DNA of 64,000 nucleotides from Aerococcaceae bacterium DSM 111022 (GTDB taxonomy: Bacteria; Bacillota; Bacilli; Lactobacillales; Aerococcaceae). The stretch spans positions 124,001-188,000 of the forward strand of contig JACBXO010000002.1 in assembly GCA_015863195.1 (NCBI GenBank). Reading direction: 5' to 3'. Made by a program: the position numbers and the translations under genes. Under the pieces are notes generated by a model that ran no database searches, was not told the origin of the DNA, and saw nothing but the letters and a program-made list of their open reading frames with translations. This document shows, one piece after another, positions 20,861 to 31,538 of the stretch (positions within the stretch are counted from its first letter, which is position 1; each line of letters starts with the position of its first letter).

Positions 20861-22030
20861 CTATTTTAATTGATTTAAAAAGCTAGTACCATATTCCGGC
20901 ATAGTCGTTTCAAAATTTTCACAAATCGTTGCTGCAATATCAGCAAAATATGTTGCATCTAGTTCTTTAGGCTCATTGAGTGTATTACCATAAATTAATA
21001 ACGGTACAAATTCACGAGTATGGTCGGTACCAGGATAAGTTGGGTCGTTCCCATGGTCAGCTGTGATAATTAATAAATCATCATCATTTAATTTAGCTTT
21101 GATTTCTGGAAGACGTTCGTCGAAGTCTTTTAAAGCCTGACTATATCCTTCGGGATTACGGCGGTGACCGTACACTGCATCAAAATCAACTAAATTTGTA
21201 AATGAAAGCCCTGTAAACTCTTGGTCCATTACTTCCAATAGTTTATCGACACCATCCATATTACTCTTTGTACGAACTCCTTGTGTAATACCTTGTTCAT
21301 TAAAGATATCAGCAATTTTTCCAACTGAGATAACTTCTTTGCCTGCATTTTTTAAATGATCTAAAGCTGTTTCATCAAATGGACTTAACGCATAATCATG
21401 ACGATTACTTGTACGTTGGAAGTTACCAGGTTCACCAATATAAGGTCGAGCAATTATACGTCCAATCATATATGGATCTTCTAATGTAATTTCACGGGCA
21501 TATTCACAAATTTTATATAGTTCATCAAGCGGAACAATCTCTTCGTGAGCGGCAATTTGTAATACAGAATCGGCAGAAGTATAAATAATTAAATCTCCTG
21601 TTTTCATTTGGTGTTCACCAAATTCATCGATAATTTCTGTACCAGAAGCTGGTTTATTTGCAACTACCGAACGACCACTGAACGTTTCAATTTTTTCGAT
21701 TAATTCAGCAGGAAATCCTTCCGGGAAAACTCTAAATGGCGTCTTAATTTGTAACCCCATCAACTCCCAATGACCAGTCATTGTATCTTTACCTGCTGAT
21801 TGCTCTTCTAATTTCGTCCAATAAGCTGTTGGATTTTCTTGGGCTTCTAAACCTTTTAATGGTTCAATATTTGCTAAACCCATTTTTTCCATTTCGGGAA
21901 CTTCTAATCCCGCCACTTCTGCAATGTGACCTAATGTATGTGCTCCGACATCATTGAAATCCTTAGCATCTGGTGCTTCTCCAATTCCTACTGAGTCTAA
22001 AACAATTAAATGAATTCTATTAAATACCAT
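20861..22030 (-). CDS. deoB: Phosphopentomutase
   Basis: The protein has 389 residues and belongs to the alkaline phosphatase superfamily. Metal ligands lie in [15 protein letters not shown] (about 8-22) and ADHGNDP (about 322), with the phosphorylated Thr in the KDTMTGHWE segment near 80. It converts ribose-1- or deoxyribose-1-phosphate to the 5-phosphate, feeding the products of punA into the pentose phosphate pathway. Confidence 0.97.
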   Translation of the reverse strand: MVFNRIHLIVLDSVGIGEAPDAKDFNDVGAHTLGHIAEVAGLEVPEMEKMGLANIEPLKGLEAQENPTAYWTKLEEQSAGKDTMTGHWELMGLQIKTPFRVFPEGFPAELIEKIETFSGRSVVANKPASGTEIIDEFGEHQMKTGDLIIYTSADSVLQIAAHEEIVPLDELYKICEYAREITLEDPYMIGRIIARPYIGEPGNFQRTSNRHDYALSPFDETALDHLKNAGKEVISVGKIADIFNEQGITQGVRTKSNMDGVDKLLEVMDQEFTGLSFTNLVDFDAVYGHRRNPEGYSQALKDFDERLPEIKAKLNDDDLLIITADHGNDPTYPGTDHTREFVPLLIYGNTLNEPKELDATYFADIAATICENFETTMPEYGTSFLNQLK

Positions 22031-22042
22031 AAATATTCCTTT

Positions 22043-22936
22043 CTATGCTCTTGGATGAGCTTTACGATAAACTTCTTGTAAACGATATTTTGATATATGC
22101 GTGTATATTTGTGTCGTTGAAATATCCGAATGCCCTAATAATTCTTGAACCATTCGTAAATCTGCCCCATTTTCTAATAAATGCGTTGCAAATGAATGAC
22201 GTAAAGTATGTGGGGTTACATTTACCGAAATATTTGCCAAATTAACGTATTTTTTTAAATTTTTCCAAATTCCTTGACGTGTAAATGCACCGCCTCTTTG
22301 GGTAAGAAAAACAGCATTCGTTGGCTTTTTACTTTTTGCACTAAATTGAAATCGAACTTCTTCTAGATAGCGCTCTAGCCAATGTGTTGCTTCTTCACCA
22401 AGCGGTATAATCCGTTCTTTATTACCTTTACCGATGGTTTGGATGAAACCAAGAGATAAATGTAATTCATCCAACTTTAAAGATGTTAATTCACTCACTC
22501 GGAGTCCAGTAGCGTACATCAGTTCAAAAATAGCACGATCGCGTAAACCATGATTAGTATTAATATCAACGGCTCCAATAATCGCATCTACTTGCTCTAC
22601 AGACAAGGTATCAGGTAAATGTTTTTGTTTTTTGGGACTATCTATCAAAGTCATGGGACTTTGATCAAGAATACCTTCACGTAATAAATGATTAAAAAAC
22701 TGACGCAATGAAGACAACATTCTGTTAGTTGTGCTTGAGGCATAACCTTTTTCTCTTAAGTGGGCAAGAAATAACTGAATATGTTGTTGATTAACATTTT
22801 GAATGTTTTCAATTTTCTCAGAATTTAAAAAATCATTAAATTTGATCAAATCTAAGCGGTAATTTTTAAGTGTATTTTCACTACGCCCTTGATCAATTTG
22901 CATATATCTTAAAAAATTATCGACGAGTTCGATCAT
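22043..22936 (-). CDS. xerD: Tyrosine recombinase XerD
   Basis: The protein has 297 residues. The N-terminal SAM-like core-binding domain (1-90) is followed by the catalytic domain with the full set of residues: Arg in ATGLRVSEL near 148, Lys in the GKGNKE turn, HTLRHSFATH near 243, LGHSD near 268 and the Tyr nucleophile in TTQIYTH near 278. It resolves chromosome dimers with a partner at dif. The start ATG overlaps the cvfB stop by 4 bp. Confidence 0.95.
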   Translation of the reverse strand: MIELVDNFLRYMQIDQGRSENTLKNYRLDLIKFNDFLNSEKIENIQNVNQQHIQLFLAHLREKGYASSTTNRMLSSLRQFFNHLLREGILDQSPMTLIDSPKKQKHLPDTLSVEQVDAIIGAVDINTNHGLRDRAIFELMYATGLRVSELTSLKLDELHLSLGFIQTIGKGNKERIIPLGEEATHWLERYLEEVRFQFSAKSKKPTNAVFLTQRGGAFTRQGIWKNLKKYVNLANISVNVTPHTLRHSFATHLLENGADLRMVQELLGHSDISTTQIYTHISKYRLQEVYRKAHPRA

Positions 22937-23826
22937 TCATTTTCAAAACCTTTTATTAACTCGATTCCTTCACCTTTAGTTTGTTTTATGTAGCCTAATT
23001 TCATTAAATTACCAACTGCTCGTTTAAATTGACCTTTGCTAATACCTAATTGGTCTTTAATCGCTTGTGGATTTGATTTGTCATGTAAAGGTAATTTATG
23101 TGTTGGAACTTTCTCTAATAATGTCAAAATCATTTTTGCATCATCTTCAATTGCTTCATGAGCACGTGGCTTTAAAGATGCATTTAAACGGCCGTCTGTG
23201 TGTACTTTTATCACTCGTCCTTGAATTACTTGTCCCAAACGAACTTGTCCATCATACTCACTCTCATGAATAAATACATCAAAGTCTTCAGGCGTTGTTG
23301 CTTGTAGTCCTTCATCTAAATGACGGTAAATAATACATTCTATATCTTGATTTAATAACCGCGGTGATGCTTTACGCATCATTTGTTGACGTTGTTCAGT
23401 ACGAACAAGTTTCCCCCATAAACGACCTTTATTATCTGTCTCTAACTTGATCATGACCTTATCGCCTTTATGTGGCCATAAGTCGCTATTTTCTGGTAAA
23501 TCGTCGTAAGATATTGCGATGTCTTTATTATATAATCCAATATCAACGAAAACGCCCAAATCCGTTCTCTTTAATTGAACAATACCCCATCCATAATAAT
23601 CCACTCTGGAATCAGGCAAATCAATCTGTAGGCGGTCGACATTGTCTTTATCTTGATAATATATACCTTCAACCATTTGCCCAACATCAAATTCATCATC
23701 TAATGTTTCCTTGGCTAAAGCGAGCGTTTGCCCATCGACTTGAGCAAAATAATTATCATCATTTTCATTGATGATTTTTGCTTCTATAATTTCACCTTGT
23801 AACACTTTATCCCCTTCTTTCTTCAT
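22933..23826 (-). CDS. cvfB: S1-domain RNA-binding protein CvfB
   Basis: The protein has up to 297 residues. Several S1-like OB folds (about 10-65, 75-135, 150-215) are followed by a C-terminal winged helix (about 230-290, QLGISKGQFKRAVGNLMKLGYI). This matches CvfB (YitL), which affects virulence gene expression in staphylococci, probably through RNA. The ATG at 23826 has a weak site. An in-frame GTG at 23805 has GAAGGGG 6 nt upstream and is an equally good start. It overlaps xerD by 4 bp. Confidence 0.9.
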   Translation of the reverse strand: MKKEGDKVLQGEIIEAKIINENDDNYFAQVDGQTLALAKETLDDEFDVGQMVEGIYYQDKDNVDRLQIDLPDSRVDYYGWGIVQLKRTDLGVFVDIGLYNKDIAISYDDLPENSDLWPHKGDKVMIKLETDNKGRLWGKLVRTEQRQQMMRKASPRLLNQDIECIIYRHLDEGLQATTPEDFDVFIHESEYDGQVRLGQVIQGRVIKVHTDGRLNASLKPRAHEAIEDDAKMILTLLEKVPTHKLPLHDKSNPQAIKDQLGISKGQFKRAVGNLMKLGYIKQTKGEGIELIKGFENE

Positions 23827-24103
23827 AAACTTTCTCTTCTATTTTCTCATATTTACTAACAGAAATACACTAAGAGCTAACATTTTCATTGATATCTCAT
23901 TTAGATTGCTAGCAAATTTAATATATCAAGTAGCTAACTATAATTTTCATCATAATTCAATGAGTACTTAGCTTTTAATGTACATTAATTTTTAATCTGT
24001 CTCTATATTCTTCATTAAATAAAAACGTCAATTGACAAAATGAATTGAATAACAACATTAATCTCTATTCTCGTTACTTACAGCAATATATGCTAAAAAG
24101 AAA
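23827..24103. other. Intergenic region between pyk terminator and cvfB
   Basis: No convincing gene. It is very AT-rich and contains a promoter for the cvfB-xerD-deoB-punA string at 24002-24031. Near 23925 there are imperfect TAGCTA/TTAGCTA repeats around an AT-rich core (GCTAGCAAATTTAATATAT, then CAAGTAGCTAAC) that could be a regulator site. Confidence 0.5.
24002..24031 (-). promoter_or_regulatory. Candidate promoter for cvfB and downstream genes
   Basis: On the minus strand TTGACG, an 18-bp spacer and TATAGA. The leader to cvfB would be about 170 nt. Confidence 0.5.
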
Positions 24104-24128
24104 AATACCGCCTTAAAAAGACGGTATT
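24104..24128 (-). terminator. Terminator of pyk
   Basis: AAUACCG and CGGUAUU pair, extended by two more pairs, followed by a U-run. It is 25 bp after the pyk stop. Confidence 0.85.
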
Positions 24129-24152
24129 GTTTAAAATTAATAATTAAATTAA

Positions 24153-25910
24153 TTAGATGGCAACAGTTGCACCGTTATAAACGACACCACGACGTGCATC
24201 AACAGTTACTAATTGATTGTCTTCAATTGCATCGAAAGCACCTTCAGCTGCAACAATTACAGGAACTCCTAATTCAACACCTACGATGGCTGCGTGAGAA
24301 GTGATTCCACCTTGTTCAACAATTAAAGCACCTGCTTTTTCAATTGCTGGCATATATTCTTTGTCAGAACTACGTAAAACTAAAACTGATCCAGGCAATG
24401 TACGGTTATTAGCATCTTCAGCATTCTCGGCTAAAACTGCTTTACCGATGAAGTTTCCGCTACCAACGCCTTCACCTTTTAATAATTTAGTTCCAATTTG
24501 TTGAACTTTCATTAAGTTTGTTGTTCCTGTTTCATGAACTGGAACACCAGCAGTGATGATAATTAAGTCACCTTCGTGAGCAAACCCTTCAGTGATTGCT
24601 AATTCAGTTGCTAAGTCTAACATCTCATCTGTTGTATCTGGTGTTTCAATAACGAAAGCTTGAACACCCCATGTTAATGCTAATTGACGGTTAACACTTT
24701 CAGAGAATGTAGCTGCGATGATGTTTGCTTTTGGACGATATTTAGAAATCATTTGAGCAGTGTGACCTGAAGAAGTCGCAGCAACAATTGTTTCGATTCC
24801 TAAGTTACGAGCTGTATGTCCTACTGCTTGACCAATTGCTTCAGTTAAGTCACCTTTATCGTATGATTTTAATGCAACTTTGTCTTGACCGATTAATGCT
24901 TCTTCTGTACGAACAGCAATTGATGCCATTGTTTGAACAGCTTCTAATGGATAGTCACCAGCCGCAGTTTCACCTGATAACATTACTGCATCTGTTCCGT
25001 CAAAAATTGCATTAGCCACGTCCCCTGCTTCTGCACGTGTTGGACGTGGATTTGATTGCATAGAGTCTAACATTTGTGTTGCAGTAATAACTGGTTTACC
25101 AGCTTCATTACATTTACGGATAATTTCTTTTTGATAAATTGGAACATCAGCTGTTGGAATTTCAACACCTAAGTCACCACGTGCAACCATGATTCCATCA
25201 GATACTTCAAGAATATCATCGATGTTATCTACACCTTCTTGGTTTTCAATTTTAGAAATGATTTTAATATCTGAACGACCTTCATCTTCTAAAACTTCAC
25301 GGATTGCTAAAACATCACTAGCGCGACGAACGAACGAAGCTGCAATGAAATCTACGCCTTCACGTGCACCAAAACGAATGTCTGACTCATCTTTTTCAGT
25401 AATAGCTGGTAAGTTTAATGAAACATTTGGTACGTTAACACCTTTACGAGATTTGATTACACCTGTGTTTAAAATTTCTGCTACAATTTCTTGGTTATCG
25501 TAGTCAATTTCAGTAATTAATAAATCAACTAAACCATCATCGATTAAGATATGGCCACCAACTTGAACGTCGTTGATTAATTCTGAGTATGATACTGAGA
25601 ATTTTTCAGCGTCTCCTTCAACTTCATTCATAGCGATACGTACTTTATTACCTTTAGCTAATAAAGCATTGTTATCTTTGATTAAGTGAGTACGAATTTC
25701 AGGTCCTTTAGTATCTAAAAGCATAGCAACATTAGGGTTTGTATTTTCACGTGCTGCTTTTAAAGTATTAAAGCGTACTAATTGCTCTTCGTGATCTCCG
25801 TGAGAGAAGTTAAAACGTGCAACGTTCATCCCTGCAGTGATGATTGCTTCCATCATTTCTTGAGAATCTGTTGCTGGTCCTAATGTACAAACGATTTTAG
25901 TTTTTTTCAT
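24153..25910 (-). CDS. pyk: Pyruvate kinase with C-terminal PEP-utilising domain
   Basis: The protein has 585 residues: a normal pyruvate kinase (1-475) plus the extra C-terminal domain of Bacillus-type enzymes. The catalytic part shows MNVARFNFSHG near 28, the substrate motif IISKIENQEG near 215 and the EIPTADVP region near 245. The extra domain (about 478-585) resembles the mobile domain of PEP synthase, with GGITSHAAIVG near 538 containing the His. It converts PEP and ADP to pyruvate and ATP. It is 17 bp after pfkA, in one glycolytic operon. Confidence 0.98.
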   Translation of the reverse strand: MKKTKIVCTLGPATDSQEMMEAIITAGMNVARFNFSHGDHEEQLVRFNTLKAARENTNPNVAMLLDTKGPEIRTHLIKDNNALLAKGNKVRIAMNEVEGDAEKFSVSYSELINDVQVGGHILIDDGLVDLLITEIDYDNQEIVAEILNTGVIKSRKGVNVPNVSLNLPAITEKDESDIRFGAREGVDFIAASFVRRASDVLAIREVLEDEGRSDIKIISKIENQEGVDNIDDILEVSDGIMVARGDLGVEIPTADVPIYQKEIIRKCNEAGKPVITATQMLDSMQSNPRPTRAEAGDVANAIFDGTDAVMLSGETAAGDYPLEAVQTMASIAVRTEEALIGQDKVALKSYDKGDLTEAIGQAVGHTARNLGIETIVAATSSGHTAQMISKYRPKANIIAATFSESVNRQLALTWGVQAFVIETPDTTDEMLDLATELAITEGFAHEGDLIIITAGVPVHETGTTNLMKVQQIGTKLLKGEGVGSGNFIGKAVLAENAEDANNRTLPGSVLVLRSSDKEYMPAIEKAGALIVEQGGITSHAAIVGVELGVPVIVAAEGAFDAIEDNQLVTVDARRGVVYNGATVAI

Positions 25911-25926
25911 GTAAAGTTTGCTCCTT

Positions 25927-26895
25927 TTATCTTTGAGTTAATGTTTTATTTAATTGAATTAAGTCGGCACGAACGGTATGCTCTTTCGATTGTAATGCTT
26001 GAACAATATCAAATGTTGCTAATTGTTCATTGCGAATGCCTAAGTAAATCCCTTCTTTGCCATCTAATAGCATGTCGACAGCGCGCGCTCCCATCAGTGT
26101 TGCAAAAACACGGTCACGGGCTGTTGGCGAACCTCCACGTTGAATATGTGAAAGTGCTATTCCTCGAACTTCTTGATGAGGGGCTAATTTCTTATAATCT
26201 TCAACAAAATCTTCGACACTTTCGACACCTTCAGCAAGAATGATAAGTGAATAATCTTTACCACTACGGCGTCCTTTTTCAACACTTTCGACAATATCTT
26301 CTAAATTATAATCTGACTCTGGTATTAAAATAGCATCTGCTCCAGAAGCTACACCAGCCCAGATAGCAATATCCCCTGCATGACGTCCCATAACTTCGAC
26401 TACAAAAGTACGATTATGAGATGATGCAGTATCAGATATCTTATCAATCGCGTCTAAAGCTACACTAACTGCTGAGTCGAATCCTATCGTATATTCTGTA
26501 GCTGGAATATCATTATCAATCGTTCCAGGAATTCCAATTGCTGGGAATCCAAGTTTAGTCAATGATAATGCACCTTGGAATGACCCATCCCCACCAATTA
26601 CGATTAATCCATCAATTTGTTGGCGTTCCATTTGCTTAATCGCAATTTTTTGAATCGCTTCTTCTTTAAACTCTGGATATCGTGCTGAATATAGGAATGT
26701 GCCTCCTAATTTAATATTCTTGGACACATCATTGACACCCAACATACGCATATTACCTTCAACAAGTCCTTTAAATCCATAATATACACCGTAAACTTCG
26801 ATGCCATGATGGAGTGCTTGTTCAACAACCGCACGAATTGCGGCATTCATACCCGGGGCATCGCCACCACTGGTTAGTACTGCGATACGTTTCAT
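25927..26895 (-). CDS. pfkA: 6-phosphofructokinase
   Basis: The protein has 322 residues. ATP site: TSGGDAPGMNAAIR at 8-21 and GGDGSF near 102. Substrate site: PGTIDNDI near 124 with the catalytic Asp, and VEVMGRHAGDIA near 165. It commits fructose-6-phosphate to glycolysis. It is co-transcribed with pyk and has a likely promoter of its own after dnaE. Confidence 0.98.
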   Translation of the reverse strand: MKRIAVLTSGGDAPGMNAAIRAVVEQALHHGIEVYGVYYGFKGLVEGNMRMLGVNDVSKNIKLGGTFLYSARYPEFKEEAIQKIAIKQMERQQIDGLIVIGGDGSFQGALSLTKLGFPAIGIPGTIDNDIPATEYTIGFDSAVSVALDAIDKISDTASSHNRTFVVEVMGRHAGDIAIWAGVASGADAILIPESDYNLEDIVESVEKGRRSGKDYSLIILAEGVESVEDFVEDYKKLAPHQEVRGIALSHIQRGGSPTARDRVFATLMGARAVDMLLDGKEGIYLGIRNEQLATFDIVQALQSKEHTVRADLIQLNKTLTQR

Positions 26896-26953
26896 CTATA
26901 TAACTCACCTCTAATTGTAATTTGATACATAAGTATCCGCATACCACATTCAT

Positions 26954-26982
26954 ATTTTAGCATTTATAAGTTAGTAAGTCAT
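26954..26982 (-). promoter_or_regulatory. Candidate promoter of pfkA-pyk
   Basis: On the minus strand ATGACT, a 17-bp spacer and TAAAAT with TGC before the -10 (extended -10), about 60 nt before the pfkA start. Confidence 0.55.
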
Positions 26983-27048
26983 ACCTTTTTTTTCTTTTCT
27001 GCCATGAAAGCGATGCCATTTACTTAATCTTAACAAACATTTAATCGT

Positions 27049-30000
27049 TTACTTATAAACCACTTGTCCATTGTAAAAAATTTCCCTAACTTTTTGTTGT
27101 GTTTGACCTGAATAGCTAATATTGTACTTAGAATCGAGTTTAATGGTACGATAATTGTCATCAACAATGATGATGCCAGTTGGACCTGGTTTTTCATGTG
27201 ACAATTCTTTTAATACTTCAATTTGTTTTTCAGCATCTGGAAACGAATTCACTTTGATAAAACAGTTCTGAGGAGGTTGTTGCTTATCGGTTCCTTTAAA
27301 CTGATCTGGCCTGTCAATACGATTAGCTATTAATTGTTTTTGACCTCGTTTGTTAAGGGACGTTTTTCCTTTAACATAAATTAACTGATGTTGACTCAAC
27401 AATGAGTGAACTTGTCTAAAAATGTTCGGGAAAACAACGAGTTCGATTGAATTAAATTCATCGCTTAAAGTGATAAAAGCCATGTCTTCCCCTTTTTTAG
27501 TTTGAATTAGTTTAATAGTTTGGATAAAACCTATTGTTTCAACATTTCGGTTTTCTGGAAGATTCAAGACATTTTCTAACAAAAGCATATTTTGATGATT
27601 TTCTATAATTGGTAAATAATCATCAATTGGATGACCTGATAGGCTAAATCCTAAATACTCACGTTCCATATCTATTCTTTCAATAAGAGAATAATCTTCG
27701 ACTATTTCAATACGCGGCTCTAGTTCTTTAAAGAGGCTAATATTTGATCCACTATATTCAACGCTTTGCATTAAAGCATCAAGGTTATGAACTAATGTTG
27801 CTCGATTATAACCGAGACGGTCTAGAGCCCCGACATAAATCAAAGGTAATATTGAGTCCTTATTCAAAAATTTATCTGGTAATCTTTGTAAAAATTCTAA
27901 ATAATCATGATATGGTCCCATTAATTGTCGGTCTTCAACAATGTGTGCCATCAATTCTTTACGCATACTTTTGATAGCAGAAAAACCAACTCGTAATTTA
28001 TTACGGTCTATTGAAAAGCTAATCTGACTATCATTAATATCAACACCTTGAATAGTTCCTAAACGACGCTTGGCTTCATTAATCATGTTCGCCGTTGACG
28101 TGTTTTGCGAACTCCCATTATTAATTAAGCTTTGGTAAAACGCCAATGGATAATGTGTTTTTAAATAGGCTAATTGGAAAGCCAATGTGGAATAAGCTAC
28201 AGCATGAGCACGGTTAAATCCATAATTACTGAAAGCATAAATATGGTCATACATTTGGTTCGCATCTTCTTCTTTGAATCCTTGCTTCAAAGCACCATCA
28301 ATAAAGACGGCCCTTTGTGATTCCATTACATCGGCTTGTTTTTTACTCATCGCTCTGCGGAGTACGTCGGCTTGTCCGAAACTAAATTTCCCCATACGAA
28401 CTAATATTTGCATAACTTGTTCTTGATAAACAATAATTCCGTAAGTATTTTTTAAGATCGGTTCAAGCTCTGGAACAATATATTCAATTGACTCTTGTCC
28501 ATGCTTTCTTGCGATAAAATGATCAATTTGTTGCATCGGACCTGGCCTGTACAAAGCATTAACCGCAACGATATCTTCAAATGATTCTGGTTTTAAGCGT
28601 TTTAAGACCCGTTTAATTCCTGGAGATTCAAATTGGAATACCCCATTAGTTTCTGCTTGTTGGAATAATTGAAGTGTTTCAGGATCTTCTTTGTTTATAC
28701 TTTCAATATCAATTTTTATATCTTCCTTATTCAAAGATGTTAAGATATTATCTAAAATTGTTAAATTTCTTAAACCTAGAAAGTCCATTTTTAACAAACC
28801 GATATCTTCGACATCATACATTGTATATTGAGTTAACAATAAAGAGTCTTGTTTATCTAAAATAGGCACAATTTCTTTTAATGGTTCATCATGTATAACC
28901 ACGGCTGCTGCATGGGTTGAGGTATGTCTTGGTAAGCCTTCTAATTTAAGTGATGCTTTAAAAATTTCTCTATTTTCTGGCGACTCATTAACTATATCTC
29001 GTAATTCATCAGATAAATTATAAGCTCGTTCTAATGTCATTAATTGATTTTGATCAGTGGGTATACTATTCGACCAGCGCCTTAAATCATCGGATTCTGC
29101 ACCCAAAACTCTTAATGTATCTCGAATGGATTGTTTAGCACCAAAAGTTCCGAATGTGATAATTTGAGCTACTTGGTCATATCCATACTTATCTTTAACA
29201 TAATCCAATACTTGACCTCGTTTGTTATCAGGAATATCGATATCAATATCCGGCATAGTATAACGTTCTGGATTTAAAAATCGTTCAAATAATAATTCAT
29301 AATAAATTGGGTCAACGCCTGTTATTTTTAGCAAATAAGCTACTAATGCCCCAGGTGCTGAACCCCGTCCTGCTCCTAGACGAATATTTTGTTCTCGGCA
29401 GTATTTAATAATATCCCAGACAATTAAGAAATAATCACTAAATCCCATTTGTTGGATAATCGTTAATTCATGCGTCAAACGATCGTGATACGGCTTTTTA
29501 TCCTCAATATTTAATTGCTCTAAATAGTGTTCTGTCAATTCTTTTAAAAACTCATCTGCTGACTGATTGTTTGGTGTTTTAAATTTCGGGAATAGCATAC
29601 CTAAGTCGGGAATTTCAACATTTAATTGTTTAATTAATTGTTGTGTATTATCAATTACTTGAGATAATCCGGCTCCGCGGTACATCGATTCTAAGTTCAC
29701 CCTTGGGTATAAATAATGAACGCCTTTGCTATGCATTAATGAACGATCTAATTGATGGTCATTTTCGTCAATTGCACGAAGTACTTGTAAACTAAAAGCA
29801 TCTGATTCTTCTAAAGTTTCTACTAATTGACCGACTATCATCGTTAAAGCATTTTGATTTGCAAATTGTTGTAATGTTGCTAATTCGAATTTATTTAGTG
29901 GATAAATACTTATGCCCAAATAAACATTTTGACCCATAATTGATCGATAATTGTTTAAAACATGCTGACTATCTTGACTTTGGTCGCGGATAACTGCTTG

Positions 30001-30393
30001 TATTAGTTCATTTTTCCGGTCGGTAATAATTAAGACCAAATTTTCTTTGTTGCCACGAATTTTTTGCCAGATTTGTTTTATATCCTGTGGTATTTGAGAA
30101 AGTAAATAAGAAATTTCAATCAGTGCCTGATAACCTTGATAGTTTTTTGCATATAAAAGAAATGGACTAATACTTTGATTGTTTATAAATCCATGTAACT
30201 CAACAGTCATACCAATTAATGGTTTAATACCTGCCTTTTGGGCTTTGAAATAGAATTCATATACACCATGTAATACATTGATATCAGCGATTCCTAGTGT
30301 ATCGTAATCTAGTTCTTTAGCCTGTTCAACGTAGCCATCAATATTAACTGTGCTTTTTAGCAATGAATAGACACTACGAACATTTAATAGCAT
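27049..30393 (-). CDS. dnaE: DNA polymerase III alpha subunit DnaE (Gram-positive type)
   Basis: The protein has 1114 residues. A PHP domain (1-200) is followed by the C-family polymerase core with catalytic Asp residues in MPDIDIDIPDNKRG near 380, the finger region GFNRAHAVAYS near 725, a helix-hairpin-helix region, and an OB fold near 990-1070 (GFIQTIKLIQTKKGEDMAF). This is the low-fidelity alpha subunit that extends RNA primers and hands over to PolC, encoded 12 kb away. It has no exonuclease domain, as expected. The RBS GAAAGGAG is 7 nt before ATG. Confidence 0.97.
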   Translation of the reverse strand: MLLNVRSVYSLLKSTVNIDGYVEQAKELDYDTLGIADINVLHGVYEFYFKAQKAGIKPLIGMTVELHGFINNQSISPFLLYAKNYQGYQALIEISYLLSQIPQDIKQIWQKIRGNKENLVLIITDRKNELIQAVIRDQSQDSQHVLNNYRSIMGQNVYLGISIYPLNKFELATLQQFANQNALTMIVGQLVETLEESDAFSLQVLRAIDENDHQLDRSLMHSKGVHYLYPRVNLESMYRGAGLSQVIDNTQQLIKQLNVEIPDLGMLFPKFKTPNNQSADEFLKELTEHYLEQLNIEDKKPYHDRLTHELTIIQQMGFSDYFLIVWDIIKYCREQNIRLGAGRGSAPGALVAYLLKITGVDPIYYELLFERFLNPERYTMPDIDIDIPDNKRGQVLDYVKDKYGYDQVAQIITFGTFGAKQSIRDTLRVLGAESDDLRRWSNSIPTDQNQLMTLERAYNLSDELRDIVNESPENREIFKASLKLEGLPRHTSTHAAAVVIHDEPLKEIVPILDKQDSLLLTQYTMYDVEDIGLLKMDFLGLRNLTILDNILTSLNKEDIKIDIESINKEDPETLQLFQQAETNGVFQFESPGIKRVLKRLKPESFEDIVAVNALYRPGPMQQIDHFIARKHGQESIEYIVPELEPILKNTYGIIVYQEQVMQILVRMGKFSFGQADVLRRAMSKKQADVMESQRAVFIDGALKQGFKEEDANQMYDHIYAFSNYGFNRAHAVAYSTLAFQLAYLKTHYPLAFYQSLINNGSSQNTSTANMINEAKRRLGTIQGVDINDSQISFSIDRNKLRVGFSAIKSMRKELMAHIVEDRQLMGPYHDYLEFLQRLPDKFLNKDSILPLIYVGALDRLGYNRATLVHNLDALMQSVEYSGSNISLFKELEPRIEIVEDYSLIERIDMEREYLGFSLSGHPIDDYLPIIENHQNMLLLENVLNLPENRNVETIGFIQTIKLIQTKKGEDMAFITLSDEFNSIELVVFPNIFRQVHSLLSQHQLIYVKGKTSLNKRGQKQLIANRIDRPDQFKGTDKQQPPQNCFIKVNSFPDAEKQIEVLKELSHEKPGPTGIIIVDDNYRTIKLDSKYNISYSGQTQQKVREIFYNGQVVYK

Positions 30394-30466
30394 TCACTCA
30401 CTCCTTTCATCAAGATAACTTTTTAATTTATTTATGGAATACTTTTAAAAAATAATATTTAAATAA

Positions 30467-30488
30467 GGACGATGTTTTCACATCGCCC
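30467..30488 (-). terminator. Terminator of the mutS-...-queA gene string
   Basis: GGGCGAUGU pairs with ACAUCGUCC (one G-U) around GAAA, followed by UUAUUUAAAU. It lies 17 bp after the queA stop and before dnaE. Confidence 0.8.
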
Positions 30489-30505
30489 TTCTATTATACC
30501 AATAA

Positions 30506-31537
30506 TTATAAGATTATCATCGCATCTCCGAAACTAAAGAAACGATATTTTTCTTCAACTGCATGTTCATATCCTCTAAGTATCGCTTGGCGATTATAAA
30601 AGGCTGATACTAACATGACAAGTGTCGATTGTGGTAAATGGAAATTAGTAATTAAATGATCTACAGCTTTAAATTCATAGCCGGGTGTGATAAAAATATC
30701 AGTCCAACCAGAATCAGCTTTGATTTCCCCATTATGATTATTCGCAATTGTTTCCAGTGTGCGTACACTGGTTGTACCTACTGCAGTTATTTTACCGCCA
30801 CGATTTTTAACCGCATTAATACGGTCAGCGCTATCCTTAGATAATGAATAGAATTCAGAATGCATTTCATGATCTTCTAAATTGTCCACTGAAACTGGTC
30901 TAAATGTTCCTAGACCAACATGTAGAACTAAAGGTATGATATCAATCCCTTTTTCTTCTGCTTGTTTGAATAATTCAGGTGTGAAATGTAACCCTGCTGT
31001 TGGTGCTGCTGCTGAGCCATTTTCTTTAGCATAAATCGTTTGATAACGATCTGGATCATCGAGTTTTTCTTTAATATATGGAGGCAGTGGCATTTCACCT
31101 AAAGTCTCTAATACTTCTAAGAAAATTCCTTCATAATCAAATTCGATAATACGACCACCATGCTCCAATCTTTCAGTAACGGTTGCTTTTAACTGACCGT
31201 CACCAAACGATAGTTGTGTCCCAACTTTAGCACGTTTACCAGGTTTTACGAGTGTTTCCCACTTATCACCTTCTGTATTATTTAAAAGTAATACTTCAAT
31301 GTGAGCGCCGGTATCTGGTTTTACACCAAAAATTCGTGCTGGGATTACACGAGTTTCGTTAACGACTAATGCGTCTCCTGGTTCTAAATAATCTAAAACA
31401 TGTTTAAAATCCGTGTCAGTCACTGTGTCTTCTTCTCGATTTAAAACAAGTAGTTTAGAAGCACTTCGGTCCTCTAATGGTGTTTGTGCGATTAGTTCCT
31501 CGGGTAAATAAAAATCAAAATCTTTTGTTGTATACAT
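30506..31537 (-). CDS. queA: tRNA preQ1(34) S-adenosylmethionine ribosyltransferase-isomerase
   Basis: The protein has 343 residues with start ATG 31537, 8 nt after AAAGGA, directly after the ruvB stop. It begins [20 protein letters not shown] as in the family, with the [10 protein letters not shown] motif near 165 and GTFRPV near 208. It makes epoxyqueuosine on tRNA from preQ1. Its place after ruvAB is typical for Lactobacillales. Confidence 0.96.
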   Translation of the reverse strand: MYTTKDFDFYLPEELIAQTPLEDRSASKLLVLNREEDTVTDTDFKHVLDYLEPGDALVVNETRVIPARIFGVKPDTGAHIEVLLLNNTEGDKWETLVKPGKRAKVGTQLSFGDGQLKATVTERLEHGGRIIEFDYEGIFLEVLETLGEMPLPPYIKEKLDDPDRYQTIYAKENGSAAAPTAGLHFTPELFKQAEEKGIDIIPLVLHVGLGTFRPVSVDNLEDHEMHSEFYSLSKDSADRINAVKNRGGKITAVGTTSVRTLETIANNHNGEIKADSGWTDIFITPGYEFKAVDHLITNFHLPQSTLVMLVSAFYNRQAILRGYEHAVEEKYRFFSFGDAMIIL

Positions 31538-31538
31538 A